Shown: piece after piece, positions 11,118 to 22,974 of the stretch
Layout: every line of letters begins with the position of its first letter
Position numbering within the stretch: the stretch's first letter is position 1
Origin: Limnephilus marmoratus
Taxonomy: Eukaryota; Arthropoda; Insecta; Trichoptera; Limnephilidae
DNA: 64,000 nt
Direction of reading: 5' to 3'
Assembly: GCA_917880885.1 (NCBI GenBank)
Contig: OU862928.1
Location: 39,792,962-39,856,961, forward strand
Notes under the pieces: model-generated
The model's database searches: none
Told to the model about the DNA's origin: nothing
The model's input: the letters and a program-made list of their open reading frames with translations, nothing else
Made by a program: the position numbers and the translations under genes

Positions 11118-12788
11118 GAATAAAAATTTACGAATCCTGGGGAAAAAATATAGCGGTATTAAACGAGTAAGTGGACGTACAATTTACGTTAAAAGGGCTC
11201 AAAGAAAAATAAAAGAAACACCATGCAATCATCATGGCTTGAATTTATCCAATAGATCTTTACTATGCGGATTGGTTAATGAACAAGCTCGCTTAGACGT
11301 GTTAATTATTTCTGGAGCTTGTCAACATGGGAAGCTGAGAAAGCCTATATTTTCGGACTTGTAAATATCCTAAGAGTACTCAAGAGGCGACAACGGCGAC
11401 AGCAATTAAAAGGTAGAAGTGATTTGAAGCGCGAAATCGGGGTCGACTGCTCCTTACCCAAGCTTATTGGTAAAAAAGTTAGAGTTTGCAGAGAGTTTTT
11501 CAACACCACATTATGTATTACGAAAGATACGTTTGCTCAATGGATATCATCAACACAGATTGATAACGAAGATGAGACTCAAACAGCTGGGAAACAAAAG
11601 ACCAGAGTTCCTCAGTCTTTGAGGTCAGATTCCGTTAAAAAACGGTTGGACCTATTGCCTAAAGTTTGGAGTCATTATTGCCGCTCGACTAGTTTAAGAA
11701 CATACGCGGAGGATTATTTTAAATCTAAAACAGAAATGCATAAAATTTACAAGTTGTGGTGTTCAGAAAACGGCATAACTTGCGTCCAAAGAAAGAAACT
11801 CCGTGATATTTTAGAAAGTAACAAAATATCTATATTTAAACCACGCAAGGATCAATGCGACACATGCGTGTCCCACAAACAGGGAAATCTAAGTGAAGAA
11901 GAATACCAAATTCACATTAATAAGAAAAATGAGGCAAGAGATGCAAAGAAGCTGGCTATTGCATCGTGCTCTGAACAACATTTAGTAGTAACAATGGACC
12001 TTCAGAGCACACAGCTTTGTCCGAAACTTTTCGTATCCTCTCAATATTATAAGCCAAAACTTCAGTTACACGACTTTACCATTAAAATTTATAAAAACAA
12101 CACGAAAGATGTTTTTCTGTACTTTTGGCATGAAGGCGATGGAGGTGTTTCAGCAAATGAGTTTGTTTCTTGTATTATCGATTTTATAGAAGGAGAAATT
12201 AGAAAGGGATTCAAAAAAATTACTTTGATATCGGACGGCTGCGCTCACCAAAAACAAAAATAAATTCCTCAGCAGTGCTCTGGCAGATATATCGAAGAAT
12301 ATGAATATAGAAATAGAGCAACTCATATTAGAAAAAGGACACAAAATGATGAAGGTGGATAGCGTCCACTCGACATTGGAAAAGCTTTGTACTCCTCCAT
12401 TATACTCCCCAACGGATTATGTAGACCGAATGAGGAAAGCTACACCTTCCAAACCTTATGTTATTAAGTATCTTGATTAATGTTTTTTTAAGGCTTACGA
12501 TACACTCCCCAGTAATTACTGCACTATTCGTCCAGGCAAAAAGTTGGAGATCTTACAGTTACCCAGATCAGAGGGCTGCTGTACAAACAGGGTGAGGTTA
12601 TGTACAAACTCCGACACATTGATAACTGGACACTTCTGCCTCAAAGGAGGAAGCAAGATTTATACACAACACCAAAACCATTGTACACAACAGAAAAAAA
12701 TGATATGTCTAAGTTTGAGCAATTACAATCCTTAAAGTTATATATGCATCGAGATTATCATTCATTTTACGATAATCTTAAACACTGA
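11116..12788 (+). pseudogene. Transposase-like protein of uncertain family, several frameshifts
   Basis: Pieces lie in order in different frames. 11116-11364 begins LNKNLRILGKKY. 11319-12263 is the longest block, with a Cys cluster DQCDTCVSH followed by acidic positions that may be catalytic (VVTMDLQST and TLISDGCAHQ). 12250-12480 reads NKFLSSALADISKNMN to VIKYLD. About 12540-12788 ends in SKFEQLQSLKLYMHRDYHSF. At least three indels are needed. Proteins of this layout are widespread as uncharacterised insect and cnidarian proteins, as far as I recall. Its position inside inverted repeats supports a transposase role. Family assignment is open. Confidence 0.6.
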
Positions 12789-12789
12789 T

Positions 12790-13830
12790 TTTGTTGATTA
12801 CTATCATACCTTCTATTTTTATAATATTTTAAAAATCTCAATAGTTATTAGACTAATGTTCAGTTTACTAGCAGACGTTATCATTGTTTATTTACATAGT
12901 TATATATATATATTCTATTATAAATAACTTCTCAGTTGAGAAGTTATTTGTTTTGTTTAAAAGTTGTAATTATTGTGATTGTATTATTGTTCAATAATGT
13001 TTGGTTTGTAATAAGTATAATACTAGTTACTATCTACTTGATTTTATTCTTTCAATAAATAAAATGTAATAATCTCGAACAGTGGTTTGATAGATTACAT
13101 TATGTACCTTATATTTTTATAAAATTTTACAGATCTCAATAGTTATTAGTTTTTAGACCAGCAGGAGTTATCATTGTTTATTTACGTAATCGATATGTTA
13201 TTTGTTTCGTTAAAATGTTGTAATTATTATGATTGTATTAATGTTGAATAACGTTTGGTTTGTAATAGATATAATACTAGTTACTACAATCTATTTGATT
13301 TTATTCTTTCAATAAATAAAATGTAAAAATCTCGAATAGTGCTTTGGTAGATTACTTACGTAGTTTCTGCTTTTAATAAAATTTTAAAGATTTCAATAGT
13401 TATTAGACCAGCAGGCGTTATCATCGTTTATTTATATAACTGAGATTGTATTATTGCTGAATATTGTGTGGTTTGTAATAAGTAGGTATAATACTAATGA
13501 CTATCTACTTGTTTATCTTCTTTTGATAAATAAAATATAATAATCTCAAGTACCGATTTTGTTAATAACTTAGGTACTTTTTATTTTTATAAAATTTTAA
13601 CGATCTCAATAGTTATTAGACAAATATTTAATTTGCTAGCAGGCGTTATCATTGTTTATTTATGCAACTAAAATGTTAATTTGTTTTGTTAAAATGTTGA
13701 GATTAATTTAAAATGATTGTATTATTGCTCAATAATGTTTAGTTTGTAATAGGTATAATACTACTATCTACTTGATTTTATTCTTTTAATAAATAAAATT
13801 TAACGTGTAATAAACTTGTTTTTCCATCTT
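12790..13830. repeat. Tandem repeats in the transposon 3' region
   Basis: Four diverged copies are marked by CTCAATAGTTATTAG (about 12837, 13135, 13392, 13615), with conserved blocks such as GTTATCATTGTTTATTTA and GGTTTGTAATA. Unit length shrinks from about 300 to 220 bp by internal deletions. No coding capacity. Confidence 0.75.
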
Positions 13831-14319
13831 ACTCAAAATATTTTTAGTTCACCTTCACTCGATAATTACTTATTTAAAAGTAAACTTTCAGCTGGGAAAG
13901 ATAAAGATTCGTTAGAAATAGGCCATTGGTTTGTTCAAAATGCTTTACACATACGTTAGTACATTTAAATTATACGCAATTAAAGAATTATTATCATTTC
14001 TAACTAAATGCAACATCCGTTATGTCTAAAATATACGTACATAAAAATCCGCTATATGCTGCCTCTAACACAAAGCGGATTTAAAGACCCATACAAAATC
14101 AGCTATGTGTCATTTATTCACAAAAACAAATATTACTACTAAAGTATTAAATATTTAATTGTGAAATATCATTTATACAAAATCCGACGTAAAGATCTAA
14201 TTTTCTGTTTATTTGGATTGTAAAAAATGCGAGCCATTGTTAAATAAATCAGTTTTTTCCTTCTCCTGAAAAGTTACGTTTTTTAACATAGCGGATTTTG
14301 CAAGCACAGCGACGATATG

Positions 14320-14345
14320 TATATATGTGTATGTGTATGTAAGTG

Positions 14346-14392
<47 letters not shown>

Positions 14393-14440
14393 GTGTGTTT
14401 GTATGTATTTGTATGTGCATACATATACATATATCTTGTT
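14320..14440. repeat. TA/TG microsatellite
   Basis: Alternating TATATA, TATGTA and TGTGTA runs fall in the resumed LINE 3' UTR, followed by the LINE tail ending in a long A run at about 14640-14690. Confidence 0.8.
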
Positions 14441-14695
14441 ATATTTTACTTTAAATATTTTTATCTTTTTTTTTTCTCTTGTTTCTAATATCTTATAATT
14501 TCTATTTCAAACCTATATTTTGTTCTAGTTCACACATTGTATAATTTATATCATGTATGATTACCTTAACACGGGCATTAGCCTAGTATGGTAATCAAGA
14601 AAAAAACATAAAAGTGTATTTTCAAAAATTGTATGAAATAAAAAAAAAAAAAAAAAAAAAAAAAATAAATAAAAAAAAAAAAAATAATAATAACT

Positions 14696-14994
14696 TACTT
14701 AGGGGGTATTTCATCATCCTCTTGATAGCTTATCAGTAAGATAATATATACTAATAAATAATGAATAAATACTTCGCTATAGGTAGAAAACTTGGCTAAC
14801 TTATTCGATTTGTAGTCACCGTTCTCAAGTTCGAGTAGGTATAGAATAGTAAGCTCCGACTTTATAAGGAAATAAATCTTAAATTGGAATTCGAAAATAT
14901 ACATATTCCTATGGCCTATGGGTAAGCTATCAAGAGGATGGTGAAATACTTCCATATGACAGTAATAATTAGTTAACTTACAGGTACGGACTAC
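14696..14994. other. Short anonymous stretch
   Basis: AT-rich sequence after the LINE tail. CATCCTCTTGATAGCTTA occurs near 14714 and a near inverse near 14920, hinting at a small inverted-repeat element. Nothing codes. Confidence 0.3.
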
Positions 14995-15520
14995 GTGGCA
15001 GTACGTCCATATACTGCCTTGGCCGCAATGATGTCTAGGACCCTTTTCTCCAACGGAGTCAAGGGCTGTGCCTGGTTGGGGCCACCTCCGCTCTTCATCA
15101 TCTCCGATCGCAAGCCAGATGCTTTTTTTTTATGCAATTTTTCTGATCCCTCCACGTCTGAAATAAAGAGACATTTTTGTACTACAGAAAATATAACAAA
15201 ATTCAAATTATATCAATAAAAAATGTAAATATAATTTTTTTTATTTCAATCCGTAATCCAATTGAAGTCCGTACCTCGTTGCAATAATAGAAATATAACA
15301 GTGGTAATAATATAATGAGTGCATACCTATTGCCACTTGTCGCCACTCTGCACCCCAGCTCCATAGCATTCAGGTCGAATGCCAGGGAAGACCACGCCGA
15401 TTCGTTATTGATGCGGCCATCGTTTCCCTGCTACCGCCCCGAAGTCATTGTCGGTCTCTCTTCCAGTCGACTAATCATCATCTCCAGCTTCCCGCTCGTC
15501 GCACGGCTCCTACTAGACAT
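14995..15520 (-). pseudogene. Myb/SANT-like DNA-binding gene remnant, two exons
   Basis: Read on the minus strand, the first exon (15520 to about 15333) starts MSSRSRATSGKLEMMISRLE, hits an in-frame TAG, then continues NDGRINNESAWSSLAFDLNA. This is the helix-rich first half of a Myb/SANT-like domain with its Trp. A GTATGC donor follows. The second exon begins after TTTATTTCAG near 15161 with TWRD and continues KKKASGLRSEMMKSGGG and PLTPLEKRVLDIIAAKA. A nine-A run shifts the frame between TWRD and KKKAS. The stop plus the shifts mean it is dead. It belongs to the same broad class as the gene at 462 but is clearly a different member. Confidence 0.6.
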
Positions 15521-15529
15521 CTGTTGAAG

Positions 15530-16239
15530 AAATAGGAGCTTAATACATATTTCGATGGCAAATCTACATCTGTAGAACAATTGAATATTTGGGGACGAAA
15601 ATACCGCTAACCGCCGCACTTTTAGGCGAAGATTATGGAAATTATACTTCATTTTAAAAATTAGTACAAGAAACAACTATTTACGTACAAAAAATAGGTT
15701 TTTAGGTTAATTTTGACAAACTACCTAATTCATGCGAATTTGAATTGAAACGAAATTTTGCAAACCTCAAATCCTCGGTATACAACTTTAAACATACATT
15801 AGTGGATAAATAATCGTGCATTCTTACAGTATTTCGTGTTTTAAACTACTGAAAACCGGCGAAATTAGCATTGAAAAGGCAATTGACATTTCGACAACCA
15901 TAGAAAATTACACAAAATTGCAGAAATCTATGCACAAATCTGACAGCACATCTCGTACGAGATCGATCTCGTATCACAATAATTAGGAAATCGCTCTGCT
16001 GAGCGCCACAATGAGTTTGAGTCCGGCGGAATCAGCAGGAGATTAAGAGCTCGTTCACATTGAGCATATAAATATAAAAGATCATAGCACGCCACATAAC
16101 GCTCTCCATACAATCCCTTCAGATCGTTCACACCTGAGCGCTTTATGCGCACATCAACCATAGACAATGCACATCTTACGCCGTAACCGCTCCTGAGGCG
16201 ATATGCCAACAGTTAAGCGCCCCCCACTCCGACGAAAAC
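15530..16239. other. No supported gene; GAGCG-CACAATGAGTTTGA repeats
   Basis: Contains GAGCGCCACAATGAGTTTGA near 15999 and a near copy GAGCGACACAATGAGTTTGA near 16526, both followed by a GTCCGGYGGAATC-like block. These direct repeats flank the small MITE at 16240. Their nature is unknown. Confidence 0.35.
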
Positions 16240-16365
16240 AGGAGAGGGGGTCATTTTAATTACGGAGCTGCGAAGACCGGTGGGTGACAGATGTCAAGTT
16301 CATAGATTCAGTACAAAAAATGCGCACTCCGTGGCCGCTCGCTAATTCAACTGACCCCCTCTCCT
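16240..16365. mobile_element. 126-bp MITE-like inverted repeat element
   Basis: Termini AGGAGAGGGGGTCA (16240-16253) and its exact complement (16352-16365) continue as imperfect complementarity for about 28 bp. I could not define a target duplication, so the superfamily is open. Confidence 0.55.
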
Positions 16366-16599
16366 ACCATAAGAAGAAATATTTTATCTGCGCCGTGTGA
16401 ACGGCACGAAACATAAGCGCTCGCGTTTCAACAGATACCTGCTAGCGGTTATATTAGATGTCTGAACACCCCTTAATTCAGCAGGAGCCAAACTGAGTTT
16501 GGTTCCAGCCGATTCAACGACTCCGGCGGAGCGACACAATGAGTTTGATTCGGCGAGTCCGGTGGAATCGCCGGAATCAAAGGAGCGAGTCCAGTGAAC

Positions 16600-16800
16600 C
16601 ACTCCACTGCGAGACGGCTTGTTGATTTAAAATTGTCACTTTCGAGGACATGAATAGTTGCAGTCGGAACATGGTTTTCTCCACTGTGAGACGGCTTGTG
16701 GACTTATAAATGTTCCTTTAGAGAAAATGAATAGTTGCAGTCGGAACATGTAAAAGGTTTTCTCCACTGTTAGACGGCTTGTGGACTTATAAATATTGAT
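16600..16800 (-). pseudogene. Decayed C2H2 zinc-finger fragments
   Basis: The minus strand reads CSDCNYSFSLKEHL, a stop, then VHKPSHSGEN, that is a finger followed by the HTGEKP-type linker. The unit repeats at least twice (GACGGCTTGTGGACTTATAA occurs near 16690 and 16770). Stops and shifts show it is a relic of the local zinc-finger family. Confidence 0.6.
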
Positions 16801-17139
16801 GATTAGACTGAGATATTAGTAGGTATTTCAATAAAGGATTACTAAACAGTGTATCGTTATCAAGTATCTGTCGCCAGGTGAGAGGTGTTTTGAAAAAGCC
16901 GATGAGGTGGTTTATTGGTTCCTTAATAAAATTAAAATTATTACTTATTGATTCAAAGATTGTTACTTTTATGAATGTCGTTCACTTTTAAAAGTAAGTA
17001 GGTATTAAATGAATTTGGCGTCTCGTTAAGTGATGGATGACATTCCAAGGTCGAAGTTTCACAAAAATTTGTGCTGAGTTGCCAGACGTAAAATAAGTCC
17101 CCGTTGAACGTTAGGGAAAATTGCGTTATTTCACAGGCA

Positions 17140-17500
17140 ACATCTTTTTTTTTTTTTTTTATCCTTTATTTTTCCCAATTTTACATTTTATAGTTACATA
17201 TTTTAGATATAATAAAAATAATGGGAACCCACTAAGGCGCAGCCTGTGCGTGGGTAATATTATAGTTAAATATATTTTATTTTAGTACCTAGAAAAAACA
17301 AAACAGTGGTATATGAGCAAAAAAATTATTAAAATTTGTTTAAACAGTTTGTACAAAAAGTGTGTTCAATAGTGTACAAGGTAATAATTAGTGTATAGTG
17401 TAATAACAGTTATAAGTGTAATAATAAGTGTAAAGTTTGTGAGAAACATAAACTGATGTAAAATTAAATAAATAGAGTTTTTACATCTGTGTGCTACCAG
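17140..17500 (-). mobile_element. 5'-truncated LINE 3' end
   Basis: Begins with a T run (17143-17160), the A tail of a minus-strand retroelement, followed by GGGAACCCACTAAGGCGCAG and AT-rich 3' UTR-like sequence. No coding part remains. The right boundary is set only by a change in character near GTGGCGTAGCGTGGG. Confidence 0.45.
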
Positions 17501-17739
17501 TGGCGTAGCGTGGGGGGGGCGGCAAATTTTCACAATAAATAATAATATCATCTTGGAAAATTTAAAAAAAAATTCAATGCATTATTTTAAAATGTTCTAC
17601 GATACTTTGGTTTACGAATCAAACTTTTATTAAATTATTTATTAAAAATATCATAAATATATATTTTTAAGATGCAAATTTCGCAATTCGTAGGAAAACC
17701 GTACGCATATTATGAGAGTAAAACTAATTAAAGCTAATA

Positions 17740-18870
17740 ACTCGCAAACAGATTCACTCTTAATTAAAACCAGAATTGTGTTCAGAATGTATTAACGAAT
17801 GAATTTCAGTTATGTTCATCTGCTGATACATTTTGAAAGAGACCATTATTTTATATATATTCGAAGTGCAGTTATAAAATTCTAGTTGCAGACTATGTAT
17901 GTGCTGCCAGAATCAAAGAGAAACCATTTTCATATTCTGAGTGTAGTTTTATGAATGAAAATGAGTCTGTATTTAAAATTTTAAGTTAATTCTATTTTAG
18001 GTAGTTTAATTCGAATATTCGCAGGGGTGTATTTTTGAGCCAATCCACATTTCCAACGTCAAAAATTTCATATTTAGAAACAAAAATGTTCTAATAAGCA
18101 CGCCGGAAAAATTATTATATCTAGATTTTAGAAAAATTTTGTTTTTTACAAAAGGATAAAAAAAAACAATAAAAAGAAACATTTAAAATGTATGGGAAGA
18201 ACCAGAAATTTTGTGCGCAAACATTGACCGGCAAAAGTTTATAGATATTTTTTGTTATTGTTCGAGGGGTTAAACCAGTTTTCAGAATGTAAAATTCCGT
18301 TTGAGGATTCATCTCCTGCCACAATTCAAAGGAAAACATTATCTTTAATTCTAGTTGCAGACTCTATATCCTGTATGTGCTGCCAGAATCAAAGAAAAAC
18401 CATTATCCTGTTCTGAATGTACTTTTAATTCGCCGCATACAGATTTAATTCAAACCAATTTTGAGTTGAGAATGTAAATTTCCAGTTGTGGATTCATCTG
18501 TTCACATTTCAAAGGAAAACGTCCTCTTATTTGAAGTTTAGTTATAATATTCTATTTGCAGACTATGTATGTACTGCCAGAATCAAAGTAAAACCATTTT
18601 CATGTTCTGAGTATAGTTTTAATTCGCCAGGTACAAATTTAATTTAAACCAGTACAGAATGTAAAATTCCAGTGGAATTCATCTGCTGACACATTTCGAA
18701 GGAAAACATTCTGTTATTCGATGTGCAGTTATAAAATTCTAGTTGCAGAGTATTTATTTAATGTCAGAATCAAAGAAAAACCATTTTCATGTTCTGAGTG
18801 TAGTTTTAATTTACCGCATACAAACTGGTTTTGTGTTCAGAATACAACGATAAATTAAATAACGAGTTGC
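17740..18870 (+). pseudogene. Decayed plus-strand C2H2 zinc-finger array
   Basis: Units of about 85 bp recur, each reading roughly RIKEKPFSCSECSFN (for example near 17915, 18390, 18585, 18775), alternating with CATCTGCTGACACATTTCGA, which corresponds to the His-His end and linker. Stops and indels interrupt every finger. This is a zinc-finger graveyard in the opposite orientation to the intact genes. Confidence 0.6.
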
Positions 18871-19045
18871 AGATTAATCGTGCGTCGAGTGAAGTTTTAC
18901 ATTTGAGTTACATAATGCTGTAAAATTCTGAGAAATTGATTGTTGCATGTGTAACTATTATTTGGGGCAGTATCAATCAATCAACTTTGTAGTAGAATTT
19001 ATAAACATGATTTTCGTTTAAAGAATACTCGTCAAATGTGATTAT

Positions 19046-19312
19046 TGTGATATATGCAATTATATCCATGTAGTAATTCGGAAATGTTCGGGTCCGCCGA
19101 ACGTTGCCGAAAGGGCTTACGAGCCGGGACAGCGCTCTAGTCTGTGGCAGCTGCCAGATCCATTCTAACTTCCGTTATAATCAGTCGCTACCGAGACAAA
19201 TAATATACTATTCATTGAATCCATTGTACATTACAATAAAGGACGAAGAACTTACGTTTAACTATTAATTATTATTGTGTGGCAAGTAAGGCCACAATAA
19301 AAGAACATCACA
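19046..19312 (+). repeat. Left LTR of the 19-26 kb Gypsy element
   Basis: TG...CA-bounded, 267 bp. It matches 25767-26037 over its length apart from short indels, including a GGACA duplication in the right copy. It contains an AATAAA signal near 19237. Confidence 0.9.
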
Positions 19313-19849
19313 ATTGGCGCAGCCGTATTAAACCGTTCTAAAGTACATATTGGATTTTAAAAAAAAATTACCAAAGCGGGGTGAGCTAAATCACCCGAGA
19401 AATTTTTTCAAGGCTACCTACAGCCGAGACGGAACATCGGAGTATTTTTTGGGTTTGTCTGACCGAGATTAAGGACCGGCAGAACAAACCAAGGGTATCT
19501 CTGGCTATTCCTGGAGCCACAGTCAGCGTTCTGGAGTACTATCCAAGGGTACTCAGAAGCAAGAGGCGGTGGTCGTTTTTGGGGCTCAACAGAGCCTTTC
19601 CACGAAGGTGAAGTTCCGAGGGAGTGCCGAGGGAAGGCATTCATACAAGGCAAACAGTGCTAGTGTCGAGGAAGGTCACTCACTCATCAAGAGGAAACAA
19701 CCTGGAGACGTTGCAACCGCAACTTCTAAGTTAGGTTTTTCTTTTCTTTCTTGTGGAGGATTTGTCTGGGTTTTTTTTTTTGTAATTTTTTCCGGGGTAG
19801 TATTGTTGTCGTAGCTTCGCGTGATTATTGTTTTTTTCCTTTTGTGAAG

Positions 19850-19963
19850 ATGGAATCGGCGAGAATTCCACCGTTCTCTCACATAAACGGAGATTGGGAT
19901 GTGTTTCAACTCAGATTAGAGCAGTTTCTCGTGTTACATTGTAAACTGTCTTCATATTCAAAT
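19850..19963 (+). pseudogene. Gypsy gag, N-terminal piece
   Basis: ATG at 19850 opens MESARIPPFSHINGDWDVF, followed by RLEQFLVLH, the conserved start of insect Gypsy capsids. The frame is cut after about 30 residues by the LINE insertion and resumes near 22975. Confidence 0.7.
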
Positions 19964-22900
19964 TAATATAAAAAACACTTTATTTGATATAATAGCGTTA
20001 TATAGAACACATAACTCGAGCATTAGTAATTTCACCGAGAATCTGAAATCTATTATAAATACAAATTGTTCTCGAAATGCATTTGTTGTGGGCGATATCA
20101 ATATCGATATATCTGATGAATTTGAAAACAATAGAAATAAAGAAAAAACTGATTATATCAACACATTAACGGAACTAAACTTTAAACCATGCGTTAAAAA
20201 ATATACGAGAGAATGTCTTGGACAAAGGTCATCATGCATTGATCATATCTGGTGTAATACTAATGAAACTGAAAAAATAAAATCAATTATTTGGAAAAAT
20301 AATATAACTGATCATCACACATGCATTGTAGCCTTTAAAACTGACAAAATAGATGTGAAAAATCACTCCCACAATAATTTTCCAAAAACTATTATTAATT
20401 ACGAAAAATTACAACAAAACCTTAACACTGAAAATTGGGAAACTGTTCTATCCTCTAATAACACCGATTTATGTTCACTTAATTTTGAATCAATCTTAAA
20501 TAAGCATATAAAATCCTCCTCTTCCATTATAAAATACTCTCCAAATACTAAATTTAAAAAATTAAAACCGTGGATCACCCAAGGAATCATAATCTCAATA
20601 AGACATAAAGAAAAAATTTATAAAGAACATAAAAAATTTCCAGAAAACTATAAACTATACGAATATTTTAAAAAATTCAGAAATAAACTGTGTTACATTA
20701 TCCGGAAAACCAAAGAAGATTTCTATAAAGAAAAAATCAATATTGCTGGCAACAATAATAAAAAGGTATGGCTAACTATCAATGAAATTATCAATAAAAA
20801 ACCTAAAAAATCTAACATAAACAAAATTACAGATATTGAAACCAAAATTTATGATGTAAACACGGATCCAATGAAATGTGCAAATATTTTCAACAATTAT
20901 TTTGGATCAGTTGGTGAAAAATTAGCACTTAAAATTAAAAACATCGAAAATAATGAACTATATACATCGCCTTCAAATCCTTTTAATACCTTAACACAAT
21001 TCCAATGAACTGACGCTGATGAAATCAAACACACTATTAATCAATTAAAAGGTAATTCTTCCCCCGGTTATGACAATATTTCGGTAGAAATTCTTAAAAA
21101 AAAATTCTGATTCACTTTGTAAACCATTGGCACACATCATAAATACAAGTTTCGAAAATGGCAACTTCCCAGTAAATTACAAAAAAACTATTATTTCTCC
21201 CATTTTTAAATCCGGTGACCCCTTTCTTAGTAATAATTATAGGCCAATTTCTCTTACCTCAAATATTGCAAAAATATTTGAAAAAATTGTTAAAAAACAG
21301 ATGTTCAAATTTATAAAAGAAAATAATATATTAAATTCACATCAATATGGTTTTAGAGAAAATTTGAGCACTCAAGATGCTATCGTAGACCTAACATCTG
21401 AAATATATAAATCTTTAGATAACAAAAAAAATGTATTGGAATATTTGTCGACTTACGAAAAGCTTTTGACAGTATATCACATTCGAATCTTATCTCTAAA
21501 CTAAAGAAAATTGGTATAACCAATAATGCCCTAACGTGGATCGAAAATTACCTATTTCATAGAGAGCAATTTGTCAAATTAAATGGTTTTCTCAGCGATT
21601 CTCAAATCAGTAAATTTGGAATCCCGCAGGGAACAGTATTGGGACCAATTCTCTTTATCATTTATGTTAATGATATTTTTAAACTCACCATAAAATCCAA
21701 AATAATATCTTACGCTGATGACACAGCAATTTTAGCTGAGGGATCAACGTGGAATGAAACTCAGAGAACGGCGGAATCAGATATAAATTTAATTAAAAAA
21801 TGGTTTGATCAAAATTTACTATCTCTAAATACAGATAAAACTTTTGTAATTCCTTTCACTCTGACTAAAAAGGCTACCCCCGAAAATCTAAATATATGTA
21901 TACACTCATATAATTGTAATTCAAATTCATATATATGTAAACCTGATTGCTCTGTACTCACTATTAAAACCAATGTTAAATACCTTGCGGTAACTATAGA
22001 CAGTAACATAAAGTGGAAGATGCAAATCAGCACAACAGTTGAGAGACTAAGAAAATTAGTGTACATTTTCATTAGAATTCGAAACATTTTAAATATTAGT
22101 ATGTTAAGAACTATTTACTTTTCCTTAATCCAATCAGTGCTACAGTATGGAATTGTTGGTTGGGGCGGTGCATTCAAAACTTCTCTTTTACCATTGGAAA
22201 TCATTCAAAAATTAATTATAAAAATAATTTTAAAAAAGCCATATGATTACCCCACTATCAAATTATTTCAAGATTTTAAAGTACCTTCACTTCATGTTAT
22301 TTATAAAAAAATTACAATTCTACAAATACACAAAGATTGCTTCAATAATGAGAGCTTCACTCCTTTTTCAAGCAGCATTAGAACAAATATCCTGGGCTCT
22401 ATGACTGTCCCGCGTTGTAACACCACCACAGCTCAACAATACTATAAATATATTGGAGTTAAATGGTTTAACCAATTACCAGTTAATTTAAGAATGGAAA
22501 CAAATTATAAAAAATTCAAAAAATCAATTAAAGCTCTTTATATATAACTTATCACAATCACTACATCTTATAATATTTTATTTATAAACACAATTGTAAT
22601 ATCTGATATCCTTTTTCTTTCTTTAATTTTCAGCTTTCTTTTTTATATCCTCTTCTTTCTGCTTATGTTTTATATATTATATAAAACTATAGATGCATAT
22701 TATGATATATACGATTTTTTTTCTTTGTATACTGTTAATTATCCATCAATTGATCTATATGTATGTAAGAAAAAATTATATATTATTTAAACTTATATAA
22801 AAATTAATATCTACATTCGTTGTCACCGCCTTTTTAACACGAGCTTTGCTAAAAAAAAAGGTGTAAGACGTATTAAATAATGTATATTTTTTTTTCCAAA

Positions 22901-22974
22901 AAACTTTATTTATACACAAAAACATGACATTTTTGTAAAATTTATTAAATAAAAAAAAAAAAAAAAAAAAAAAC
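19964..22974 (+). mobile_element. 5'-truncated LINE (same group as the 4-14 kb LINE) inside gag
   Basis: Starts within the endonuclease domain and ends in an A run at 22952-22973, after which gag resumes. ORF1 and the first half of the endonuclease are absent, the usual result of incomplete target-primed reverse transcription. The exact left junction lies somewhere between 19945 and 19975. The short shared ACATT at both junctions may be the target duplication. Confidence 0.8.
20088..22547 (+). pseudogene. LINE ORF2 fragment: endonuclease C-terminus and RT
   Basis: 20088-21008 carries GDINIDI, SSCIDHIW and TDHHTCIV of the endonuclease. After an in-frame TGA and an A-run frameshift near 21100, the RT continues with YRPISLTSNIAKIFEK (21127-21504). 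It shifts again near 21435 and proceeds with GIPQGTVLGPILFIIYVNDI, the catalytic YADD and the thumb region to 22547. At least three disruptions. Similar in order and spacing to the ORF2 at 6929 but clearly a separate family. Confidence 0.82.

Larger units (their letters stand above)
10335..14314 (+). mobile_element. DNA transposon of unassigned superfamily with 23-bp inverted termini
   Basis: Ends read CGTCGTTGCGCCTGCAAAAT on the left and, inverted, CGTCGCTGTGCTTGCAAAAT on the right (20 of 23 bases agree). Flanks are ATAT on both sides, possibly a 4-bp duplication but in low-complexity DNA. A broken transposase-like gene occupies 11116-12788. Near both ends the motif GCGGATTTTG and its reverse complement recur, as expected of transposase-binding subterminal sites. 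It splits the 3' UTR of the surrounding LINE. A 4-bp duplication is known for Sola elements, but I cannot confirm membership. Confidence 0.7.
4446..14695 (+). mobile_element. Two-ORF non-LTR retrotransposon (CR1/Jockey group), interrupted by a DNA transposon
   Basis: The order is a leader (start uncertain, somewhere about 4445-4600), ORF1 (4760-5674), a repeat spacer, ORF2 with endonuclease and reverse transcriptase (6929-9975), and an AT-rich 3' UTR. A 4-kb DNA transposon (10335-14314) splits the UTR. It resumes with a TA/TG microsatellite and ends in an A-rich tail around 14640-14690. ORF1 with a PHD-like finger plus an APE endonuclease/RT ORF2 is typical of arthropod CR1/Daphne-like LINEs (family knowledge). 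I could not identify target duplications. One frameshift in ORF2 makes this copy probably inactive. Confidence 0.75.

Noticed and set aside
10331..14318. Firm assignment of the transposon to the Sola superfamily
   Set aside because: The 4-bp duplication lies in ATATAT sequence and the protein could not be compared with references, so only a possibility is stated.
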